Assembly: GCA_021817755.1 (NCBI GenBank)
Contig: JAKAGC010000085.1
Location: forward strand, 1 to 10,234
Length of the DNA: 10,234 nt
Direction of reading: 5' to 3'
Source of the DNA: Acidobacteriota bacterium
GTDB lineage: Bacteria; Acidobacteriota; Aminicenantia; UBA2199
Shown: piece by piece, positions 1 through 6,310 of the stretch
How the letters are laid out: every line of letters begins with the position of its first letter
Numbering within the stretch: position 1 is the first letter of the stretch
Notes under the pieces: model-generated
What the model was told of the DNA's origin: nothing
Database searches by the model: none
What the model saw: only the letters and a program-made list of their open reading frames with translations
Program-made: the position numbers and the translations under genes

Positions 1-1
1 T

Positions 2-1741
2 CCGGAGGCATTATGTATGCAATGTCACCAGGGAAGAACATCCAAAGCAACAGTAGATACAAATATTACAAATTCGGGAGCAGCAACAGAAGATACTGTG
101 AGTACAAAAATATCTTTTAGCAACATCCATTATCTGGCTGCTGCGGCTACGATGTATGGAAAAGTTGTGAACGGTGGCTATCAATACACTGGCAAAACTT
201 ATGATGCCAAATTTGCTCATATAGATGGATATGGGGCCTGTACGGATTGTCATAACCCTCATTCGCTAGAAGTAAAATTTGAGAACTGTAAAACCTGCCA
301 TACATATGTTAAAAAGGAAGCAGATCTCAAAAATATACGCTGGCTGGGTTCAGAGGTGGATTATAATGGAAATGGGAGTATGACGGAAGGGATTTATTAT
401 GAGGTAAAGGGAATACACGATCAACTTTTAACTGCTATCCAATACTATGCAAGAACTAAAGTAGGAGTTCCTATCGGATATAATGGGGATGTTTATCCCT
501 ATTTTTTCAAAGATTTGAATGACGATGGAATTATCGATACATCCGAAGCAGTAAGTGCGAACGGATATAAGTCATTTACTCCAAGATTACTGAAAGCCTG
601 TTATAATTACCAGGTAGTGAAAAAGGATCCGGGTGGATTTGCACATGGTGGAAAATACTTGATCCAATTAATGTATGATTCCATTGAAAACTGTTATTCG
701 GTATTCCCGAGTTTTGCGACATTAATGGGGAATATACACCGTGATGATGAAGGTCATTTCGATGGCTCATCGGAAGCGTGGCGCCATTGGGATACAGAAG
801 GTGAAGTGCCGTCGAGTTGTGCACGTTGTCACAGCTCGAAAGGTATTGCAACTTTCTTGTCGACAGGTGCAAATACAGCAGAAGAAACTACCAATGGAAT
901 GCTTTGTACGACTTGTCATACATCGCCTCCTTCGGTTCGACAGGTATCGAGTGTGAAATTCCCTTCAAATGTGACGGTGAATATTGGAGATGTTAGCAAT
1001 CTTTGTATGATCTGTCATCAGGGTAGGGCTTCAAATAATTCAATCGATTCGGCTATCGCTGCATCGGGTGGTCCATATTCTTTTACCAATATTCATTACT
1101 TCCCTGCTGCTGCAGTTTTATTCGGCGGCGATGTTCACGGTGGATATGAATATACTGGCAAAACATATGCAGGGAGACAGGAATTTCCGAATCACAACGG
1201 TAAATTTGTAACCTGTGTCCAATGTCATATGGGAGTGGAAGGTAAAAAAGGCCATAATGTGGCAGAACCGCAGAAAGAAAACTGCGTACTTTGTCATGGT
1301 CAGGATATCGCGCAGCCGATACCGGGTTCTGATCCGGAAAACTTCAGCTTCGACGGTATCCGTCCGGGTTCCATCCCTGATTATGATGGTGATGGAGATA
1401 TCACAGAATCGCTGAAAGATGAAATCAAAGGTTTGGAAGCTGCATTATATTTACATTTACAAGCTTATGGCCAGTCTATCGGCAAACCGATGGTTTATGA
1501 TGCGAATACATATCCTTATTGGTTTAAAGATACAAACGGTAACGGTATTGGGGATCCATCGGAACTGGTTTCCTCGAATGGATATAAGTTTGATGCGAAA
1601 GGATTAAAAGCCGCTTATAACTACCATATGAGTATTAAAGAACCGCATGGTTATATACATAATGCTCTTTATATTGCCCAGTTGATGGTAGACGGAATCC
1701 AGGACCTTGGCGGCAGTGTGGCTGCTTATGCCTGGAGATAA
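2..1741 (+). CDS. Multiheme c-type cytochrome with tandem five-heme/EF-hand modules (5' end outside window)
   Basis: The reading frame is open from the window edge. The first heme motif, CMQCH (14-28), begins upstream of the first ATG at 17, so that ATG is internal and the signal peptide is not visible. Eight CXXCH motifs are seen, starting at 14, 239, 287, 818, 905, 1004, 1214 and 1283. The protein is a tandem duplication. The second module has five hemes followed by two EF-hand-like loops (DYDGDGDITE at 1379, DTNGNGIGDPSE at 1529). The first has its last three hemes in the window, then matching loops (DYNGNGSMTE at 359, DLNDDGIIDTSE at 512). Shared blocks include LCMxCHQGR, GGYxYTGKTY, TYPYWFKD/VYPYFFKD and SSNGYKF/SANGYKS. 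The loops suggest calcium binding, which is inferred. Such proteins are normally exported to the periplasm or cell surface as electron carriers. No catalytic domain is recognised. It ends at a strong terminator, so it closes an upstream transcription unit. Confidence 0.9.
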   Translation, partial: PEALCMQCHQGRTSKATVDTNITNSGAATEDTVSTKISFSNIHYLAAAATMYGKVVNGGYQYTGKTYDAKFAHIDGYGACTDCHNPHSLEVKFENCKTCHTYVKKEADLKNIRWLGSEVDYNGNGSMTEGIYYEVKGIHDQLLTAIQYYARTKVGVPIGYNGDVYPYFFKDLNDDGIIDTSEAVSANGYKSFTPRLLKACYNYQVVKKDPGGFAHGGKYLIQLMYDSIENCYSVFPSFATLMGNIHRDDEGHFDGSSEAWRHWDTEGEVPSSCARCHSSKGIATFLSTGANTAEETTNGMLCTTCHTSPPSVRQVSSVKFPSNVTVNIGDVSNLCMICHQGRASNNSIDSAIAASGGPYSFTNIHYFPAAAVLFGGDVHGGYEYTGKTYAGRQEFPNHNGKFVTCVQCHMGVEGKKGHNVAEPQKENCVLCHGQDIAQPIPGSDPENFSFDGIRPGSIPDYDGDGDITESLKDEIKGLEAALYLHLQAYGQSIGKPMVYDANTYPYWFKDTNGNGIGDPSELVSSNGYKFDAKGLKAAYNYHMSIKEPHGYIHNALYIAQLMVDGIQDLGGSVAAYAWR

Positions 1742-1794
1742 GCGACAGGTGAACCATTATTAGTCAACACCAGAAGACCTCGTATATTATTTTG

Positions 1795-1831
1795 AAGGGG
1801 CGGCATCTTCGGATGCCGCCTTTTCTTTTTT
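1795..1831 (+). terminator. Rho-independent terminator after the EF-hand cytochrome gene
   Basis: A perfect 9-bp stem (GGCGGCATC at 1799-1807 with GATGCCGCC at 1812-1820) closes a TTCG tetraloop. It is followed by TTTTCTTTTTTC. G-U and A-T pairs extend the stem by four into the T tract. This is a textbook intrinsic terminator and separates the first gene from the HybA-like operon. Confidence 0.93.
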
Positions 1832-1858
1832 CGGGGAATTTTTTCCCATCGAAAAATG

Positions 1859-1867
1859 TGATATGAT
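1859..1867 (+). promoter_or_regulatory. Possible extended -10 promoter for the HybA-like/HybB-OTR operon
   Basis: TGA-TATGAT matches an extended -10 element (TGn plus TATGAT, four to five of six consensus bases) and lies between the upstream terminator and the operon's first start codon. No convincing -35 hexamer is seen at 16-18 bases upstream, where the DNA is T-rich. The position is right, since the terminator means a new promoter is needed. The motif alone is weak. Confidence 0.35.
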
Positions 1868-1870
1868 AGG

Positions 1871-1886
1871 AATTCTTAATAGAATT
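1871..1886. repeat. Short inverted repeat in the leader of the HybA-like operon
   Basis: AATTCT-TAAT-AGAATT is a perfect 6-bp inverted repeat just downstream of the possible -10 element and just before the ribosome binding site. It could be an operator half-site pair or a small hairpin. In AT-rich intergenic DNA it could also be chance. Confidence 0.3.
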
Positions 1887-1892
1887 ATAATT

Positions 1893-1896
1893 GGAG
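1893..1896 (+). promoter_or_regulatory. Ribosome binding site deciding the HybA-like start
   Basis: GGAG lies nine bases before the ATG at 1906. The alternative in-frame TTG at 1891 would overlap this site and add five residues before the Tat signal, so ATG 1906 is preferred. Confidence 0.7.
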
Positions 1897-1905
1897 ATAG
1901 ATAAA

Positions 1906-2844
1906 ATGGATCGACGATTATTCTTAACAACAGGTTTCGCTGCCCTTTCAGGAGCAGTTTTGGCTTCAGAAACCAAATCTTCGGAAAATAGAGAGATAAA
2001 AGCGATCGAGTCGGCACAAGTGGGATGCCTGGTTGATACAACTTTATGTATCGGGTGCCGGAAATGCGAGGAAGCATGTAATAGGAGAAATAATCTCCCG
2101 AGACCGGAAAATCCATTTACAGATCAAACAGTTTTTCGGGATCGCCGTCGTCCAACAGAAGGTGCATTTACTGTAGTAAATGAATATCCGGGAATGCCTT
2201 CGCCGGATCAGAAACAGATTGGTACGACTCATTGTAAAGTTCAATGTATGCATTGTTTAACGCCTTCATGTGTTTCAGCATGTTTGGTGGGAGCGATGAC
2301 AAAACAGATGGATGGTTCTGTGGTTTATAATAAGAACATTTGTCTGGGATGCAGGTATTGTATGGTAGCCTGTCCTTTCGAAATTCCGGCTTATGAATTT
2401 TCAGAGCCATTGAAACCGAAGGTCAGGAAATGTGAATTTTGCGCAGATTATAAAACAAAACAAGGAGCGAATCCTGCCTGTGCTGCGGCCTGTCCAACAG
2501 AAACCCTGGTATTCGGGAAACGTCAGGAGTTATTGGCGCTGGCACGGAGCCGGATAAAAAACCGTCCGGATCGCTACCTGGATTATATATATGGAGAATA
2601 TGAAGCGGGTGGGACCTCCTGGTTGTATCTAACGGGCCGCCCGATGAAAGAGATCGATCTTGTTCCAATGCCTATCAAATCTCCTGCGGTAACGACGGAA
2701 TCGATCCAACATGGTATTTTTAAATTTGGTATTATCCCGATGGCTCTTTATGGATTTTTAGCGGGTTTGATGTGGAAAAACAGAAAATCAGAAGAAAAAA
2801 ATGAATTAAAAAAAACAGAACAAACAGAGAGAGGTAAACAATGA
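1906..2844 (+). CDS. HybA-like Tat-exported ferredoxin subunit with four [4Fe-4S] clusters and C-terminal anchor
   Basis: A 312-residue iron-sulfur electron-transfer subunit of the HybA/DmsB/NrfC family. The N terminus MDRRLFLTTGFAAL is a twin-arginine signal, so the folded protein should sit on the periplasmic side. Four cysteine groups are visible: CIGCRKCEEAC (48-58), CMHCLTPSCVSAC (114-126), CLGCRYCMVAC (146-156), and CEFC (176) with CAAAC (192-196). This is the usual set of sixteen ligands for four cubane clusters; C41 and C110 are additional. Residues about 270-289 form a hydrophobic C-terminal helix followed by a basic and charged tail, as in HybA, anchoring it to the membrane. The stop overlaps the next start (ATGA), implying translational coupling to the HybB-type partner. 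In known systems HybA and HybB link a periplasmic hydrogenase to the quinone pool. No hydrogenase subunit is in the window, so the partner here is probably the heme domains of the next gene (inference). Confidence 0.9.
   Translation: MDRRLFLTTGFAALSGAVLASETKSSENREIKAIESAQVGCLVDTTLCIGCRKCEEACNRRNNLPRPENPFTDQTVFRDRRRPTEGAFTVVNEYPGMPSPDQKQIGTTHCKVQCMHCLTPSCVSACLVGAMTKQMDGSVVYNKNICLGCRYCMVACPFEIPAYEFSEPLKPKVRKCEFCADYKTKQGANPACAAACPTETLVFGKRQELLALARSRIKNRPDRYLDYIYGEYEAGGTSWLYLTGRPMKEIDLVPMPIKSPAVTTESIQHGIFKFGIIPMALYGFLAGLMWKNRKSEEKNELKKTEQTERGKQ
2827..2834 (+). promoter_or_regulatory. Ribosome binding site for the HybB-OTR fusion, inside the preceding gene
   Basis: GAGAGAGG sits six bases before ATG 2841, inside the last codons of the HybA-like gene. 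With the ATGA stop/start overlap it indicates coupled, roughly equal translation of the two subunits. Confidence 0.65.
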
Positions 2845-5800
2845 GTCCCCACCATTTCCACCCTCAACCACTTAAAAAGAAGTTCTTTACTCCGGGAACG
2901 TTCGTGTTAATGGTCTTGATGGGAATCGGAACATCCTTTGGACTGGCACGACTTTTAACGGGTTTGCAATCGGTTACGAATTTAAATAACAGTTACCCAT
3001 GGGGAATCTGGATCGCAATCGATGTTGCGTGTGGTGTGGCATTGGCAGCAGGAGGATTTACCACAGCGGCATTGGTTGATATCTTCGGAGGGAAAAAGTA
3101 TCATCCTCTATTACGACCGGCAGTTCTAACGGCATGGCTGGGTTATGTGATGGTAGCGATTGGGTTGATGTTCGACTTAGGCAGATACTGGAATATCTGG
3201 CAACCGATGTTTCACTGGCAAGGTAACTCGGTGATGTTCGAATTGGCAATGTGCGTTATGGCTTACCTGATCGTTTTAACATTCGAAATCGCTCCTTCAA
3301 TACTTGAAGGATTAAAAGAGCGAATAGCAAAAAATGAATGGGGGGCGGGTTTACTAAAAAAAGTTGAGAAACCTGTTCTTGTTATTCACTCCTGGATAAA
3401 AATCATACTTCCTATTTTTATTATAGCGGGCGTTGTTCTTTCGAGTATGCATCAATCCTCATTGGGAACGGTAATGGTTATATCACCTACAAAATTGAGT
3501 ACGTTATGGTATACACCATGGCTTCCGCTTCTCTTTTTATTATCAGCAATCATGGTAGGGTTTCCAATGGTTATCCTGGAGTCTATCAGCTCAAGCAAAG
3601 GATTGAAACGTCCGGTTGAAATGGAACTTTTAGAACCGTTGTCATCAAAAATTCCAATATTTATCGGTGTGTATGCGTGGTTTAAATTTGGTGATCTGGC
3701 ATTCAGGTTCAATGAGCTAAACTTCGTTGAATACCCGGGAGCCACTGTAGCATTCGCAATCGAAATCATCATGGGAATCATAGTACCTTTTATCCTTCTC
3801 TCTATGAAATCGGTTCGCCGATCAAAAGGATGGCTTTTAACTTCCTGTTTATTGGTGATATTCGGAGTGGCTTTGAACCGGATTAATGTATTCCTTGTGG
3901 GTTATCACCCGACATTCGCAAAAGTAAATTACTATCCGGCAGTAGGCGAAATTGCTCTGACAGTGGGATTAATTGCGTTTCTTATTTTTCTGTACCGGTT
4001 TTTTGTAAACTATTTTCCGATATTACCTGCAATTGAAGAAATATCGGAAGCAGAACCGTCTATTGAAGAAAAAATGGAAAAAGAAGAGCATATTCGACCT
4101 GTTACTGCATGGGTTTTCCGGGGAATAGCGGTTGTATTTTTGCTGACATTCATTATATTATATGTGGTTATCCATCAGAAAGCAATCAAAGCATCTTCAT
4201 TAACTTATGGAGAGGCATTTATTACAAAGATTCTTCAACCTCAAGTGGAAGAAGAAAAAGGATCACCTCATCAATTCCGTCCTGAAAAATACAGAAATTA
4301 TTATATGATGAACAGCCCGTTACTAAATGAAAAAATTAGTTATTATGAGCCTGTTCGGTTCAGTCATAGGAGTCATGATAATTATGTCAATGGAGATTGC
4401 GGGAAATGTCATCACAGGGTAGGGGATTCGTCAAATAGAATCGGAGATGATCTAAAAGAGATGCATGCCTCTATTGAAGTAAAGATTGGAGGGTCATGCT
4501 CAAATTGTCATAAAGACCTTGCAGAAAAGACATTCCAGAAATGCGGGGATTGTCACGCGAGTTCGAATGAAGCTGATTATCCAACGAGGATCGGGTTAAA
4601 AGGTGCTTACCACCGCCAGTGCATCGGATGTCACAGGGAACAACCACCTACGACGAAAGCACCTGTAGATTGTGTTTCTTGTCATCATCCGATTACTCCG
4701 GATCATACGGAGCTAATAAAAATGGCGGGCAATATTTCGCCACAAGCGATTACGCTTCAATGTCTGGAGTGTCACCCGAAAGTAGGACAGGATGTTATGA
4801 ATTCGGCACACTGGAACTGGAAAGGATTGACTCCTTCAATATCGGGGCATGAGCACAGTATAACCACAGGCTTGTTAATGGTAATGGATAATTATACGAT
4901 TTCATTAAGGCCAGACCTGGTAAATAGTAGTGCTCTTCACATTGGATATAGCCCTAAACCGGGGGATATCGATTTTAATAACCTTCGGAGTATCGATTGT
5001 CTGGTATGTCATGATACCACGGGTACTTATCGAAAGGATGAAAATCGAGGGGGTTTACCGGTAGCTTCAGTTAACCTGGTTGAAGTGGCACATAAAGTGG
5101 GGCGTCCTTCGCGTTCCAATTGCGGTCTATGTCATTATTATGCAGCAGGTGGACCGAATTATAAGCATGGAGACCTTGAAGGTGAGGCTGTAAATGCAGA
5201 TCCGGAGATGGATGTTCATATGGGAATGGCTGATATGCGTTGCCAGGAGTGTCATAAAACAAGTGCTCATCAGATAGCGGGAATGTCTTTTAATGTACCT
5301 GTAACAGAAGGCCGGGTAAGATGCGAATCGTGTCACAGCGAAACACCTCATGGTATAACGGGTTATTTGAGTCGCCATCTTGATGACCATGTACGTACGG
5401 TATCTTGTGAAACATGTCATATTCCATCTTTTGCAAGAAAAGCACCAACTCTGATGGCTACGGACTTCTCAACTGCGGGACAGGATCGAACTACAAAATT
5501 AGATAGTCTTGGTATGCCGGATTATAATAAGAATCAGGGTTCTCTTACCTGGGGCAAAAATGTAGTTCCGGTTTATAAATGGTATAATGGAACCCGGAAA
5601 TCCTATATTATGGGAGATAAAATCGATTCAATTGATTATATGGAACTGAATACACCGCAAGGTGAGAAACATATTCCTGAATCCCGGATTTTTCCATTTA
5701 AATTGCACACGGCTGTTCAACCTTACGATACTGAGAATAATATACTGGTTCCAGTAAAATTCAAAGATGAGTTTGAAAAAAATAATGATTGGAATAAGGC

Positions 5801-6125
5801 GATTACGAGTGCAATGAAATCAGTAAATCTGGATTATTCTGGGAAGTACGGTTTCGTAAAGACAGGGATGTATACTTCCATTCATCATGAAGTTGTTAGA
5901 GCAAAGCAAGCTTTGGGTTGTGCAGATTGTCACCGGGTAGAAGCGGTAAGCTGTAAGCGATGTCATAAAAATGCACAGGGAATGGATGAATTATCTCATA
6001 CTCAGATGATGTACCCGGAAGTGAAAAACAGGATGGATTTCAAATCCTTGGGGTATGAAGATGATCCGGCGATTATGGGAGGACGCTTCTATATGAAGTT
6101 GGGTCGTGGAAAACCTCCTGAATAA
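2841..6125 (+). CDS. HybB/NrfD-type membrane quinone module fused to five-heme and OTR-like octaheme cytochrome domains
   Basis: One uninterrupted 1094-residue frame. Residues 1-395 match HybB (about 390 residues): roughly ten hydrophobic helices and the HybB-like block NSVMFELAMCVMAYLIVLTF (129-148). This family exchanges electrons with quinone and has no heme of its own. An eleventh helix (about 422-445) follows a charged cytoplasmic-type linker and should carry the remainder to the periplasm. A five-heme segment has CXXCH at 520, 553, 568, 594 and 611. Residues about 625-1094 follow the octaheme tetrathionate reductase family: CLECH (641) with HWNW, DCLVCHDTTGTY (719-730), VGRPSRSNCGLCH, KHGDL, DVHM, CETCHIP (856), NVVPVYKWYNGT and MDFKSLGY. 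Hemes here are at 641, 720, 761, 801, 828, 856, 1027 and 1038. Compared with OTR as I recall it, the active-site heme motif is replaced by SSALH (696-700), and a new motif, CKRCH, appears at 1038. The likely role is quinone-linked electron transfer to or from the periplasm. The terminal acceptor is unknown. Confidence 0.88.
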   Translation: MSPHHFHPQPLKKKFFTPGTFVLMVLMGIGTSFGLARLLTGLQSVTNLNNSYPWGIWIAIDVACGVALAAGGFTTAALVDIFGGKKYHPLLRPAVLTAWLGYVMVAIGLMFDLGRYWNIWQPMFHWQGNSVMFELAMCVMAYLIVLTFEIAPSILEGLKERIAKNEWGAGLLKKVEKPVLVIHSWIKIILPIFIIAGVVLSSMHQSSLGTVMVISPTKLSTLWYTPWLPLLFLLSAIMVGFPMVILESISSSKGLKRPVEMELLEPLSSKIPIFIGVYAWFKFGDLAFRFNELNFVEYPGATVAFAIEIIMGIIVPFILLSMKSVRRSKGWLLTSCLLVIFGVALNRINVFLVGYHPTFAKVNYYPAVGEIALTVGLIAFLIFLYRFFVNYFPILPAIEEISEAEPSIEEKMEKEEHIRPVTAWVFRGIAVVFLLTFIILYVVIHQKAIKASSLTYGEAFITKILQPQVEEEKGSPHQFRPEKYRNYYMMNSPLLNEKISYYEPVRFSHRSHDNYVNGDCGKCHHRVGDSSNRIGDDLKEMHASIEVKIGGSCSNCHKDLAEKTFQKCGDCHASSNEADYPTRIGLKGAYHRQCIGCHREQPPTTKAPVDCVSCHHPITPDHTELIKMAGNISPQAITLQCLECHPKVGQDVMNSAHWNWKGLTPSISGHEHSITTGLLMVMDNYTISLRPDLVNSSALHIGYSPKPGDIDFNNLRSIDCLVCHDTTGTYRKDENRGGLPVASVNLVEVAHKVGRPSRSNCGLCHYYAAGGPNYKHGDLEGEAVNADPEMDVHMGMADMRCQECHKTSAHQIAGMSFNVPVTEGRVRCESCHSETPHGITGYLSRHLDDHVRTVSCETCHIPSFARKAPTLMATDFSTAGQDRTTKLDSLGMPDYNKNQGSLTWGKNVVPVYKWYNGTRKSYIMGDKIDSIDYMELNTPQGEKHIPESRIFPFKLHTAVQPYDTENNILVPVKFKDEFEKNNDWNKAITSAMKSVNLDYSGKYGFVKTGMYTSIHHEVVRAKQALGCADCHRVEAVSCKRCHKNAQGMDELSHTQMMYPEVKNRMDFKSLGYEDDPAIMGGRFYMKLGRGKPPE

Positions 6126-6144
6126 AAATATCGGGATGTAAGGG

Positions 6145-6165
6145 GGCAGGCGGGTAACGCCTGCC
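6145..6165 (+). terminator. GC-rich hairpin after the HybB-OTR gene, possible terminator
   Basis: GGCAGGCG (6145-6152) pairs perfectly with CGCCTGCC (6158-6165) around a GGTAA loop, 20 bases after the stop codon. The downstream DNA (TCAATTTGAATTTCATTTT) is T-rich but has no clean T run. It may be a weak intrinsic terminator or a 3'-end-stabilising hairpin. Confidence 0.55.
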
Positions 6166-6200
6166 TCAATTTGAATTTCATTTTAAATAGTAAGATTTTG

Positions 6201-6222
6201 GGGCGTGTACAAAAACACGCCC
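6201..6222. repeat. Second intergenic hairpin
   Basis: GGGCGTGT (6201-6208) pairs perfectly with ACACGCCC (6215-6222) around an ACAAAA loop. No T tract follows on either strand. It lies between the first hairpin and the promoter at 6263, so it could be a processing or protein-binding site, or a second part of the transcription end. Confidence 0.45.
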
Positions 6223-6262
6223 ATTATATTTATAATAGGTGATTATATATGCAAAATAAAGA

Positions 6263-6291
6263 TTGAAACTGGTTCCGTTTTTTTTTATAAT
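6263..6291 (+). promoter_or_regulatory. Sigma70-like promoter for the 18-heme cytochrome gene
   Basis: TTGAAA (6263-6268) and TATAAT (6286-6291) are separated by exactly 17 bases. The -10 is a perfect consensus and the -35 matches four of six. Transcription would start near 6298, only about a dozen bases before ATG 6311, giving a very short leader beginning at the Shine-Dalgarno sequence. A run of nine T (6278-6286) fills the end of the spacer. Position after two hairpins and before a gene supports the call. The AT-rich context is the main reason for doubt. Confidence 0.6.
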
Positions 6292-6298
6292 TATGAGC

Positions 6299-6304
6299 AG
6301 GAGG
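6299..6304 (+). promoter_or_regulatory. Full-consensus Shine-Dalgarno deciding the start of the 18-heme cytochrome
   Basis: AGGAGG ends six bases before ATG 6311. Alternative in-frame starts at TTG 6263 and ATG 6293 lie in or before the promoter/SD sequence and have no comparable site, so 6311 is chosen. Confidence 0.8.
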
Positions 6305-6310
6305 AAGACG

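Noticed and set aside
17..19. ATG at 17 as the start of the first cytochrome gene
   Set aside because: It falls inside a CMQCH heme motif whose first Cys is encoded at 14-16. The frame is open to the window edge, and the same block recurs later as LCMICHQGR, so the gene begins upstream.
2945..2969. TGGCAC...TTTGCA resembling a sigma54 promoter
   Set aside because: The spacing between the two elements is wrong for -24/-12 and it lies within the first transmembrane helix coding region of the fusion gene.
4200..4400. Possible separate gene start for the heme part of the HybB-OTR fusion
   Set aside because: There is no stop between the parts, no clear Shine-Dalgarno plus start with a signal peptide, and the eleventh helix provides a sensible covalent link.
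6263..6310. Longer N terminus of the 18-heme cytochrome from TTG 6263 or ATG 6293
   Set aside because: These codons overlap the -35 element and the region before AGGAGG. ATG 6311 has a perfect Shine-Dalgarno at ideal spacing.
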